A stretch of DNA of 12,783 nt. It comes from Bacillota bacterium. GTDB lineage: Bacteria; Bacillota; Clostridia; Saccharofermentanales; Fastidiosipilaceae. Below the pieces are notes generated by a model. The model did no database searches. It saw only the letters and a list, made by a program, of their open reading frames with translations, and was not told where the DNA came from. A program made the translations under genes and the position numbers. Below are positions 1-6,982 of this stretch, one piece after another; positions within the stretch are counted from its first letter, which is position 1; each line of letters starts with the position of its first letter. The DNA lies in assembly GCA_023420715.1 (NCBI GenBank), contig JAEZVR010000142.1, positions 1 through 12,783 of the forward strand. The letters run 5' to 3'.

Positions 1-919
1 AGGGAGACGTCAAAGCTATGACCATGGCGCGGCGCTTTATCTGGCTTATTTAAAAGATGTGGCTGGTCTTGATTTATCTGGACTAAAAATTGCCATCGAT
101 TGCGCCAATGGGGCGGCGAGTCGTTTGGCACCGGAACTCTTTCAAGCTTTGGGTGCCGATGTTGTGGTAAGTGCAGCCCAGCCTAACGGCATTAATATCA
201 ATGATCGGTGCGGCTCGACACATATGGAGAATGTCTGTGCACTCATTCGTCAGGCGCAGTGTCATTTGGGATTTGCGTTTGATGGCGATGCGGATCGCAT
301 GTTGGCGGTAGATGCCTTAGGGCGTCCTGTTAACGGTGATCAGATCATGTTGATTGTGGCCAATTATCTCAAACAAACGAATCAATTGCCCAAAGAAACA
401 TTGGTTGTTACCGTCATGAGTAATTTAGGCTTAAAAATTGGGGCCAAAAAATGCGGTATCAAATTGGCGACCACAAAAGTGGGAGATCGCTATGTGCTAC
501 AAGAAATGTTGGAAAAAGGTTATGGTTTTGGTGGCGAACAATCAGGCCACTTAATCTTGTCTAAATATGCAACAACGGGTGATGGTCTGCTCAGTGCGAT
601 CATCCTTTTAAAAGCATTGCAACATAGCAAAAAAACCTTGGCAGATGCGGCAGCCTTGATGCATATTTATCCACAAGTGCTCGTTCCAGCTTATGTGCCA
701 AACGCAGTTAAAGAAGAAGTGATGGCAGATCCAGACATTTTGAGTCGGATTCAAAAAGCGGAAAAATCTTTGGGCGGAGAAGGCCGTATTTTGGTTCGCC
801 CTTCAGGTACAGAGCCCCAAGTGCGTGTGATGATTGAGGGCGATGATCAAGTCGGGATAAAATCGATGGCTCAAGAGATTGCCAATGCCATTATGGCGAA
901 ATATGGCACAGACCAATAA
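1..919 (+). CDS. glmM: Phosphoglucosamine mutase GlmM, 5' end outside the window
   Basis: GlmM interconverts glucosamine-6-phosphate and glucosamine-1-phosphate in the cytoplasm, the step before UDP-GlcNAc for peptidoglycan. The frame is open from base 2 with no start codon in place, so about 305 C-terminal residues are present. The first third, including the catalytic phosphoserine loop, lies upstream. The GTG at 59 is an internal Val codon, since family-like sequence continues upstream of it. Visible motifs are the Mg-binding loop DGDADR (281-298), the sugar-binding loop GEQSGH (533-550) and the phosphate-binding loop RPSGTEP (797-817). GEQSGH with a Gln at its third position favours GlmM over phosphoglucomutase or phosphomannomutase. 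The stop lies 16 nt before proS, which suggests co-transcription. Identity is firm; only the 5' end is missing. Confidence 0.95.
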   Translation, partial: GRRQSYDHGAALYLAYLKDVAGLDLSGLKIAIDCANGAASRLAPELFQALGADVVVSAAQPNGININDRCGSTHMENVCALIRQAQCHLGFAFDGDADRMLAVDALGRPVNGDQIMLIVANYLKQTNQLPKETLVVTVMSNLGLKIGAKKCGIKLATTKVGDRYVLQEMLEKGYGFGGEQSGHLILSKYATTGDGLLSAIILLKALQHSKKTLADAAALMHIYPQVLVPAYVPNAVKEEVMADPDILSRIQKAEKSLGGEGRILVRPSGTEPQVRVMIEGDDQVGIKSMAQEIANAIMAKYGTDQ

Positions 920-935
920 AGAATAGGAGATCGCA

Positions 936-2372
936 ATGGCTAAAGAAAAAAAGCGGGTGGAACGGATAACTGCCCGGGATGTTGATTTTGCACAGTGGTA
1001 TACCGATATTGTTCGCCATGCTGAATTGGCGGATTATTCGAGCATAAAAGGTTGTATGATTATTCGACCTTTAGGAACAGCGCTATGGGAGCGTATTCAC
1101 GATTACTTGGATGAAGCCTTTAAAAAGACAGGCCATACAAACGTCTTAATGCCCATGTTTATCCCTGAAGGGCTTTTGCAAAAAGAGAAAGACCATGTTG
1201 AAGGATTTGCACCTGAGGTGGCCTGGGTAACACATGGGGGATCAGAAGCGTTACAAGAGCGTCTTTGTGTTCGCCCAACATCAGAGACGTTGTTTTGCGA
1301 TCACTATGCCAATATTATTCAAAGTTGGCGCGATTTGCCCAAACTATACAATCAGTGGGTATCTGTGGTTCGGTGGGAAAAAACCACACGCCCTTTTTTA
1401 AGGACAACAGAGTTTTTTTGGCAAGAAGGTCATACGGCGCATGCAACACGCGAAGAAGCCATTCAAGAGACGCATCAAATGCTGAATATTTATGCGGATT
1501 TTCTCGAAAACATCTTGGCCATTCCTGTCATTAAAGGGCAAAAGACGGACAAAGAAAAATTTGCCGGTGCTGAGGAAACCTATACGGTAGAAGCGATGAT
1601 GCACGATGGTAAAGCACTACAATCCGCAACATCACATTTTTTCGGGGATGGTTTTGCACGGGCTTTTAATATTCAGTACAGCGATCAGAACAATCAATTG
1701 CAGTATGTGTGGCAGACCTCTTGGGGCATGAGCACCCGTGTCATTGGTGCCCTGATTATGGTTCACAGTGATGATAGCGGTTTGGTCTTGCCACCCAAGA
1801 TTGCGCCGACACAGGTGGTCATGATTCCGGTGGCACAACATAAGCCAGGCGTCTTAGAAAAGGTAGCAGAAATTGCCAAGCGCCTAGAAAGCGTGGTGCG
1901 TGTTAAAGTGGATGACAGCGACCGGATGCCGGGCTGGAAATTTAGTGAGCATGAGATGCACGGTATTCCATTGCGCTTGGAGATTGGACCTCGTGATATT
2001 GAACAAAATCAAGCGGTGGCTTGCCGCAGAGATAATGGCGAAAAAATCACGCTGGATTTGGACCATTTGGAAGAAACCGTTCCATCGTTGCTCGAGACGA
2101 TTCAGCAGGATCTGTATGATCAGGCTAAAAAACGTCTGGAAAACCAAATGAGTACGGCCCAAAATCAAGTGGAATTTGCAGAAGCGATTGCAAACAAACC
2201 AGGTTTTGTTCAGGCGATGTGGTGCGGAGACGAAGCCTGTGAATTAAAAATCAAGGAAGAGACGGGGGCAACATCCCGTTGTATGCCTTTTAAGCAAACA
2301 CCTGTTGGGGACACCTGTGTCTGTTGTGGTAAACCGGCAAAAAAATTGGTTATTTGGGGAAAAGCCTACTAA
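936..2372 (+). CDS. proS: Prolyl-tRNA synthetase, archaeal/eukaryote-type (class IIa, no editing domain)
   Basis: Charges tRNA-Pro with proline in the cytoplasm. At 478 residues it fits the shorter archaeal-type ProRS, not the ~570-residue bacterial type with an inserted editing domain. Seen in the protein: motif 1 region around residues 40-78, the proline-pocket segment RPTSETLF (113-120), motif 2 from RWEKTTRPFLRTTEF (146-160), and motif 3-like STRVIGA followed by GLVLPP (266-287). A C-terminal cysteine-rich domain has Cys430, Cys435, Cys461 and Cys464 as the likely zinc ligands, and the protein ends in WGKAY; a terminal Tyr is characteristic of this subtype. The ATG follows an AGGAGA at 925-930, five bases away. 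It sits 16 nt behind glmM. Archaeal-type ProRS occurs in many Firmicutes, so the subtype is not in itself a sign of recent transfer. Confidence 0.96.
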   Translation: MAKEKKRVERITARDVDFAQWYTDIVRHAELADYSSIKGCMIIRPLGTALWERIHDYLDEAFKKTGHTNVLMPMFIPEGLLQKEKDHVEGFAPEVAWVTHGGSEALQERLCVRPTSETLFCDHYANIIQSWRDLPKLYNQWVSVVRWEKTTRPFLRTTEFFWQEGHTAHATREEAIQETHQMLNIYADFLENILAIPVIKGQKTDKEKFAGAEETYTVEAMMHDGKALQSATSHFFGDGFARAFNIQYSDQNNQLQYVWQTSWGMSTRVIGALIMVHSDDSGLVLPPKIAPTQVVMIPVAQHKPGVLEKVAEIAKRLESVVRVKVDDSDRMPGWKFSEHEMHGIPLRLEIGPRDIEQNQAVACRRDNGEKITLDLDHLEETVPSLLETIQQDLYDQAKKRLENQMSTAQNQVEFAEAIANKPGFVQAMWCGDEACELKIKEETGATSRCMPFKQTPVGDTCVCCGKPAKKLVIWGKAY

Positions 2373-2384
2373 GCGATATATCTG

Positions 2385-2414
2385 CCGTAAGCGCATGGGA
2401 ATGCCTGCTTCCGG
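2385..2414 (+). other. Intercistronic hairpin with a GNRA-type tetraloop between proS and pfkB
   Basis: Bases 2385-2387 pair with 2412-2414, 2389-2392 with 2407-2410, and 2393-2396 with 2401-2404. This leaves a CU bulge at 2405-2406 and a GGGA tetraloop (GNRA class) at 2397-2400. No T tract follows, so it does not look like an intrinsic terminator. It lies 22 nt before the pfkB ATG and could affect mRNA processing or translation of the downstream gene. The structure was drawn by eye and no function is claimed. Confidence 0.35.
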
Positions 2415-2435
2415 TTTGAACAGAAAGTGGTAAAA

Positions 2436-3617
2436 ATGACAATTCCAGAAGACATGACACCGTCGGCAAGACTGATGGCAGAACGCGAAAAGCCGTTGCC
2501 CAAGCCGACGCCCAAGCCTTCAACAATTAAGCCCCTGACGGATCCGTCTCAAGCGGATGGTCGGGATCAGCCTATGGCGCAGGAGATTGATGAGCTGATG
2601 ACGCTCAATCCAGAGGATCAAGTGAGATCGATTGTGACACTGTGTCTCAATCCTTGTTTGGATTTAGCGGTGGACGTGAATGAACTCACTGTCGGTGCGT
2701 TGAATCGGTATCAGCACATGCGTGCCATGCCGGGTGGAAAAGGCTTTAATGTCGCTAGGCACCTCAGCCATCGTAAATGGGAAAATAGTATTTTTTTGAC
2801 CTTGCCAGAAATCTCTCGGGATATTCATCATGTGTTTGACGAAACGGCTTTTGGTGCCTGTACGTATAAAGTTCCAGGCGAATTGCGTGTCAATATTAAA
2901 ATTCATCAGCGCATGATGGATGGAACGACACAAATGACCGAGGTCAATGGCCCTGGTGACCCCATTGATGAAGAAACGGCAAACGAATTACGGCAGATTT
3001 TAAGACATACGGTTGAAAACAGCAATGTCAGTGTTTTGTCTGGCAGTTTGTTGCCCGGTATTTCATCTCGTATCTATGCGGAGCTTTTGAGTGTGATTAA
3101 GGGGGCAAAGGGAATATCTGTTCTGGATGCCTCCGGCGATCAGCTGATTCATGCCATTGCGACACAGGCGGTTGATTTATTTAAACCAAATCGAGACGAG
3201 TTGAGAGCCTTAACAGGATTGCCTTGTCAAACCCACGATGAGGCCCTAGATGCGGCCTTAGCGATTTGTCGGGCAGACCAGGCAAAATTGGTCTTATGTT
3301 CTTTGGGTGCAGATGGTGCTATTTTGACAAATGGTCGTCAGCATTATAAGGCAAAGGCGCCATCTACGACTGACATTTATAATTTGATGGGGGCTGGTGA
3401 TGTGATGACGGCGGTTTTGGCCATGTTTGCAGCACAATGCCCTTTAGATACACCGATTTATGACTTTGTGCATGCCGTGCCTTTGGGGCTTTTAATGCGA
3501 GAAGCGATGGCTACTGCCCAAGCGTTGGTGCATCGCTCAGAAAACGAGCCGCCTAGTTTGGCCGAAATCAAAGCCTACATGAGAGATGTGGTGGTAAAAG
3601 AGGTTATTCGATCCTAG
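2436..3617 (+). CDS. PfkB-family sugar-phosphate kinase, 1-phosphofructokinase/tagatose-6-phosphate kinase-like
   Basis: Ribokinase-superfamily kinase, closest by motif to FruK/LacC, which phosphorylate fructose-1-phosphate or tagatose-6-phosphate with ATP. From the ATG at 2436 it is 393 residues against a usual ~310. The kinase core starts near residue 64 (IVTLCLNP). It has the substrate motif PGGKGFNVAR (99-108), the FruK/LacC-like TEVNGPG (168-174), DLFKPNRDEL (247-256) and the anion-hole/catalytic GAGD with Asp322. Residues 1-63 are a probably disordered Pro/Lys-rich extension. The usual Gly-rich segment after the first motif is replaced by FLTLPEISR (120-128), so the substrate is uncertain. 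Start choice: GTG 2427 is also in frame; ATG 2436 has a weak AGAAAG upstream; ATG 2598 (residue 55), 12 nt after AGGAG, would give a near-normal length. No PTS or sugar gene is adjacent. It probably belongs to the glmM-proS transcript. Confidence 0.85.
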   Translation: MTIPEDMTPSARLMAEREKPLPKPTPKPSTIKPLTDPSQADGRDQPMAQEIDELMTLNPEDQVRSIVTLCLNPCLDLAVDVNELTVGALNRYQHMRAMPGGKGFNVARHLSHRKWENSIFLTLPEISRDIHHVFDETAFGACTYKVPGELRVNIKIHQRMMDGTTQMTEVNGPGDPIDEETANELRQILRHTVENSNVSVLSGSLLPGISSRIYAELLSVIKGAKGISVLDASGDQLIHAIATQAVDLFKPNRDELRALTGLPCQTHDEALDAALAICRADQAKLVLCSLGADGAILTNGRQHYKAKAPSTTDIYNLMGAGDVMTAVLAMFAAQCPLDTPIYDFVHAVPLGLLMREAMATAQALVHRSENEPPSLAEIKAYMRDVVVKEVIRS

Positions 3618-3636
3618 CCGCTGTCGGATAATTAGC

Positions 3637-3670
3637 AAAAAAAAAACACGCACCCTGAGGTGCGTGTTTT
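3637..3670. terminator. Bidirectional intrinsic terminator between pfkB and eno
   Basis: A 12-bp stem (3643-3654 with 3659-3670) has the 4-nt loop CTGA. Ten consecutive A residues at 3637-3646 give a strong U tract for transcripts arriving from eno on the minus strand. On the plus strand the T-rich right arm and the following TTTAATTTT serve the pfkB transcript. The position between two convergent genes fits use in both directions. Confidence 0.9.
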
Positions 3671-3685
3671 ACTTTAATTTTGATC

Positions 3686-4996
3686 TTATGATTGAACATT
3701 GAAAGCTTTGCGACCGAGATAAATTGCCCGATCCCCGAGTTCTTCTTCGATGCGAAGCAATTGATTGTATTTAGCCACACGATCTGTACGAGAAGGGGCA
3801 CCGGTTTTGATTTGACCAGCATTGGTTGCAACCACAATGTCCGCAATCGTCACATCTTCTGTTTCGCCAGAACGGTGCGACACAATAGCAGTATAGCCAG
3901 CTTTGGCGGCCATTGACATGGCTTCTAGTGTTTCCGTTAAGGTCCCGATTTGGTTGACTTTGATTAAGATACTGTTGGCTACACCCAACTCAATACCTTT
4001 AGCCAAACGTTTGCTATTGGTGACAAAGAGATCGTCGCCGACGAGCTGCACTTTATGGCCAATGCGTTCGGTGAGTTTTTTCCAGCCGTCCCAATCTTCT
4101 TCAGCCAAACCATCTTCGATTGAAATGATCGGATATTTTTCAACCATATTTGCCCAGAAATCAATGACTTCGTCTCTTGTCATGAAACGGTCTGACTTCC
4201 AGAAATAGTAGTCGCCTTCACGTCCACGTGCTTTGGCTTCCTCATAAAGCTCTGTCATAGCTGGATCCATGGCGATCATGAAATCTTCACCTGGTTTAAA
4301 ACCGGCGGTTTCAATGGCTTTTACCAAATATTCAAGTGCTTGTTCATCGCTGGAGAAGTTTGGCGCAAAGCCACCTTCATCGCCAACAGAAGTCGCATAG
4401 CCATCCGCTTTAAGGACACTCTTTAAGGTGTGGAAAACGTCTGCACACCACTGCAAAGCTTGACGGAAACTTTCTGCACCAACAGGCATGATCATGAATT
4501 CTTGAAGGTTCACACTGTTGTCGGCGTGTTTGCCGCCGTTGATCACATTCATCATGGGAACGGGAAGTGTTCTGGCCCCAATACCGCCAATATAGCTGTA
4601 TAAATTCAATCCCAAAACCTGGGCAGCTGCTTTGGCGCAAGCTAAGGAGACCCCTAAAATGGCGTTTGCGCCCAGTTTTGCTTTGTTTTCCGTACCATCT
4701 AAATCTAGCATGGTTTGGTCGATTGCATATTGATTGGTAATGTCCATGCCGATCAGTGCGGGAGCAATGATTTCATTGACATTTGCAACCGCTTTTAGGA
4801 CGCCTTTTCCACTGTAGCGCTTTTTATCGCCATCTCTTAGTTCGACGGCTTCAAAGGCACCTGTGGAAGCTCCGGAAGGAACGCCGGCACGACCCAAGAT
4901 ACCACAGCTGGTGATCACATCTACTTCGACAGTTGGATTGCCACGAGAATCCATAATTTCACGTGCGTGGATGTCTTCAATGTAAGAATTGAACAT
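3686..4996 (-). CDS. eno: Enolase (phosphopyruvate hydratase)
   Basis: Converts 2-phosphoglycerate to phosphoenolpyruvate in glycolysis and can run in reverse; cytoplasmic, commonly octameric in Firmicutes. It is full length at 436 residues. The active site is complete: SGASTGAFEA (41-50) is the mobile loop, Glu207 in GDEGG is the proton donor, and Asp244, Glu294 and Asp321 are the magnesium ligands. Lys346 in ILIKVNQIGT is the catalytic base, SHRSGE (373-378) binds phosphate, and Lys397 is present. The ATG at 4996 is preceded by a perfect AGGAGG (5004-5009, minus strand) with a 7-nt spacer, so the start is firm. The gene is alone on its strand, away from other glycolytic genes, with its own promoter, a hairpin-bearing leader and a terminator, so it is probably monocistronic. 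Confidence 0.98.
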   Translation of the reverse strand: MFNSYIEDIHAREIMDSRGNPTVEVDVITSCGILGRAGVPSGASTGAFEAVELRDGDKKRYSGKGVLKAVANVNEIIAPALIGMDITNQYAIDQTMLDLDGTENKAKLGANAILGVSLACAKAAAQVLGLNLYSYIGGIGARTLPVPMMNVINGGKHADNSVNLQEFMIMPVGAESFRQALQWCADVFHTLKSVLKADGYATSVGDEGGFAPNFSSDEQALEYLVKAIETAGFKPGEDFMIAMDPAMTELYEEAKARGREGDYYFWKSDRFMTRDEVIDFWANMVEKYPIISIEDGLAEEDWDGWKKLTERIGHKVQLVGDDLFVTNSKRLAKGIELGVANSILIKVNQIGTLTETLEAMSMAAKAGYTAIVSHRSGETEDVTIADIVVATNAGQIKTGAPSRTDRVAKYNQLLRIEEELGDRAIYLGRKAFNVQS

Positions 4997-5017
4997 ATAT
5001 TAGCCTCCTAGTTTGCA

Positions 5018-5038
5018 AGATCTGTTTTTTACAGATCT
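5018..5038 (-). promoter_or_regulatory. Inverted repeat/hairpin in the eno 5' leader
   Basis: A perfect 8-bp inverted repeat (AGATCTGT and ACAGATCT) flanks a 5-base T/A spacer. It lies 8 bases upstream of the eno Shine-Dalgarno sequence and downstream of the predicted -10, so it should be transcribed. In RNA it would form a stem with an A-rich loop near the 5' end. It could be an mRNA-stabilising or translation-modulating hairpin, or a DNA operator. It lacks a T tract in the eno direction and is not a terminator. The function is unknown. Confidence 0.5.
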
Positions 5039-5060
5039 GGCGAAGTAACCATTTGACGTT

Positions 5061-5069
5061 ATTATAACA
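5061..5069 (-). promoter_or_regulatory. eno promoter, extended -10
   Basis: On the minus strand the sequence reads TGTTATAAT, a perfect extended -10 (TGnTATAAT). No good -35 is visible at 16-18 bp, which is tolerated when the TG extension is present. Transcription would start near 5054 and give a leader of roughly 58 nt that contains the inverted repeat at 5018-5038 and the AGGAGG. Confidence 0.6.
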
Positions 5070-5115
5070 ATTTCGCCGCCATGTGGTTGTATTTTTGCCG
5101 ATTGGGCGATGCAGA

Positions 5116-5144
5116 TTGAGTGGATGCCGTAGAATCGATAAAAT
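5116..5144 (+). promoter_or_regulatory. Promoter of the FGGY kinase gene
   Basis: TTGAGT (5116-5121) and TAAAAT (5139-5144) are separated by 17 bp, close to the sigma-A consensus. Transcription would start about 5151, some 26 nt before the ATG at 5177. It diverges from the eno promoter, and the two do not overlap. Confidence 0.6.
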
Positions 5145-5176
5145 GACAATAAGCTTTTAGATGATGAGGCAGGTTC

Positions 5177-6715
5177 ATGAAAATGCAATCGCTGGTTTTG
5201 GTTTTTGATATTGGTACCCAAAGTGCAAGAGGCATGATCATCTCCGCATCAGGTGAAATTTGTGCCAAACAAAAGCGGACTTATGATCAACCTTACATTT
5301 CGCCAGCTGCCGGAATTGCCGAGCAAACGCCAGATTTTTATTATGAACAGATTTGTCTGATCAGTCAGCAACTCAAGAAAGATCATCCCCAGCTTTTTGA
5401 ACGGGTTCAAGGCATCGGCGTGACGACCATCCGCGATACGATTGTTTGTGTGGATGCACATGGAAAGCCGTTAACGCCTGCCATCTTATGGCTTGACAAA
5501 CGCTTGGCAACGGGGCGGCCAAACGTGCCTTGGACGCATCAGCTTTTATTAAAAACGATTGGTATGGACACAACCTTTCAAATGCAATATCAAAAATCTC
5601 ATTGCAATTGGATTAGAGAAAATCAGCCGGAAATCTGGGCAAAAACAAAATATTGCCTGCTTCTAAGCGGTTATTTGAATTTTAAACTGACAGGCCAGAT
5701 GAAAGATGCAGTGGCAAGTGTGGTTGGTCATGTGCCCTTCGATTACCGTCGACGCAAGTGGTTGGATTCTCGTGCCTTAATTTATCCCGTGTTTCCCATT
5801 GAGATAGATAAACAATGTCCGGTGGTGGAAAGCGGAGAAATACTCGGTCGAATTACGCCGGCAGCAGCGGAACAAACTGGTTTGCAGGTTGGATTGCCCT
5901 TGGTTGCGACGGGTTCAGATAAAGCTTGTGAGATCTTGGGATTGGGCTGCAAAGATGAGACTCGTGCTGCGGTTGGTTTTGGGACGCAGGCGACCTTATC
6001 TTATGTCTCCAAAAAATATGTTGAAGTGAAGCGCTTCATTCCACCGTTTTCATCCATTATACCCGGATACTATAACCCTGAATTTGAGGTCTATCGTGGC
6101 TATTGGTTGATTTCTTGGTTTAAACGGGAATTTGCGGCCAAGGAAGTCGCGATTGCAGAAGCGCGTGGGGTGAATCCAGAAGTTGTGCTCAATGAATGTT
6201 TGGCAAGCATTCCCCCTGGTTGCGATGGTCTTTACTTTCAGCCTTACTTTACACCGAATGTGACCATGCCGACAGCACGTGGTGCGATTATTGGTTTTTC
6301 GGATGTGCATACACGACATCATATCTATCGAGCAATTGTTGAAGGCATTAATTTTGCTTTGATGGATGGCCTCAAAGCGATTGAACGTAAGCTTAAGAAG
6401 AAGTTTACTTGTGTGGCTTTGGGTGGCGGTGGTTCGCAAAGTGATGAGATTTGCCAAATTACGGCTGATATGTACGGCATTCCAACTGTCAAGACGGCTT
6501 CTTATGAGGTGGCAGGTCTAGGCTGTGCGATTGCGACCTTTGTCGGCTTAGGGGAATTTCCCTCATATGCAGCTGCAATAGATGCAATGGTCAAAGACAT
6601 CCAAACCTTTGAGCCAGATTTATCGAGGAGCAGGCAATACGAGGAAATGTATCATGGAATTTATAAGCGGATCTATGGTTGTTTAAAACCACTCTACAAA
6701 AAAATGCATTTTTAG
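5177..6715 (+). CDS. FGGY-family carbohydrate kinase, substrate unknown
   Basis: ATP-dependent sugar kinase of the actin/hexokinase fold (xylulokinase, rhamnulokinase, gluconokinase and glycerol kinase family), 512 residues, normal full length. Visible motifs: phosphate-1 loop DIGTQSARG (11-19), the FGGY N-domain signature region with WLDKR (105-109), catalytic Asp248 in the segment VATGSDKA (243-250), GFGTQATL (267-274) and the adenosine-binding ALGGGGSQSD (414-423). The start ATG at 5177 has a weak GAGGCAGG upstream; ATG 5183 is a possible alternative. No isomerase, aldolase, transporter or regulator for a sugar is adjacent, so the substrate cannot be read from context. No convincing terminator follows; a 14-bp AT-rich palindrome over the stop codon is not one. 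Family assignment is firm, specificity open. Confidence 0.88.
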   Translation: MKMQSLVLVFDIGTQSARGMIISASGEICAKQKRTYDQPYISPAAGIAEQTPDFYYEQICLISQQLKKDHPQLFERVQGIGVTTIRDTIVCVDAHGKPLTPAILWLDKRLATGRPNVPWTHQLLLKTIGMDTTFQMQYQKSHCNWIRENQPEIWAKTKYCLLLSGYLNFKLTGQMKDAVASVVGHVPFDYRRRKWLDSRALIYPVFPIEIDKQCPVVESGEILGRITPAAAEQTGLQVGLPLVATGSDKACEILGLGCKDETRAAVGFGTQATLSYVSKKYVEVKRFIPPFSSIIPGYYNPEFEVYRGYWLISWFKREFAAKEVAIAEARGVNPEVVLNECLASIPPGCDGLYFQPYFTPNVTMPTARGAIIGFSDVHTRHHIYRAIVEGINFALMDGLKAIERKLKKKFTCVALGGGGSQSDEICQITADMYGIPTVKTASYEVAGLGCAIATFVGLGEFPSYAAAIDAMVKDIQTFEPDLSRSRQYEEMYHGIYKRIYGCLKPLYKKMHF

Positions 6716-6762
6716 TTTTAGGGTTCATCCGTATCTGATTGCTTGAGGCGCGGCGGAAAGTC

Positions 6763-6791
6763 TTGACAAGGCCACATAGAATCGTTAAAAT
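6763..6791 (+). promoter_or_regulatory. Promoter of the tRNA-Val gene
   Basis: A perfect -35 TTGACA (6763-6768) is followed after 17 bp by TAAAAT (6786-6791). The predicted start near 6798 leaves a leader of about 13 nt before the mature tRNA. The near-consensus match fits the strong expression expected of a tRNA gene. Confidence 0.8.
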
Positions 6792-6810
6792 TCCCGTTGT
6801 ATCTGAACTT

Positions 6811-6887
6811 GGGTGGTTAGCTCAGCTGGTTAGAGTACTTGCTTGACATGCAAGGGGTCGTTGGTTCGAGTCCAATACTACCCACCA
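6811..6887 (+). tRNA. tRNA-Val, anticodon GAC
   Basis: A complete cloverleaf of 77 nt includes the encoded CCA (6885-6887). The acceptor stem 6811-6817 pairs with 6877-6883, with one G-U pair. The D arm is 6820-6836, and the anticodon stem 6838-6842 pairs with 6850-6854 around the loop TTGACAT, giving anticodon GAC at 6845-6847. The T arm is 6860-6876 with loop TTCGAGT, and the discriminator is A6884. It decodes GUC and GUU valine codons. The gene stands alone between its own promoter and terminator, not in a tRNA cluster. No attachment-site duplication or integrase is seen next to it. Confidence 0.95.
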
Positions 6888-6917
6888 AAAAGGACCCGCA
6901 AAAGCGGGTCCTTTTTT
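6888..6917 (+). terminator. Terminator of the tRNA-Val transcript
   Basis: A 12-bp stem (6888-6899 with 6904-6915) has an AAAA loop and ends in a run of six T. It starts directly after the CCA end of the tRNA. It ends transcription before pepA, so pepA needs its own promoter in the 65 nt that follow. Confidence 0.93.
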
Positions 6918-6982
6918 AAAACAGAGATTGTCTGAATACAGATTATGATAACTTGTCGTTATTTTGTTTAGAAAGGTGTTTT

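Noticed and set aside
59..61. GTG as the start of glmM
   Set aside because: The same frame is open to base 2 with GlmM-like sequence, and the catalytic serine domain must lie further upstream, so this is an internal Val codon.
2354..2382. TTGGGG and TATATC at 17 bp as a promoter for pfkB
   Set aside because: Both hexamers are poor matches and overlap the end of proS; read-through from proS is the simpler explanation.
6050..6457. A 135-residue antisense open frame in the FGGY kinase gene
   Set aside because: It is a shadow of the sense codons, with a composition rich in His, Arg and Thr and no motif or start signal.
6700..6713. AAAAATGCATTTTT palindrome at the end of the FGGY kinase gene as a terminator
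   Set aside because: The palindrome leaves no loop and has only two G-C pairs, so it would not form a stable terminator hairpin.
6811..6887. tRNA-Val as an integration site for a mobile element
   Set aside because: No integrase, no duplicated tRNA 3' end and no change in gene type are seen on either side.
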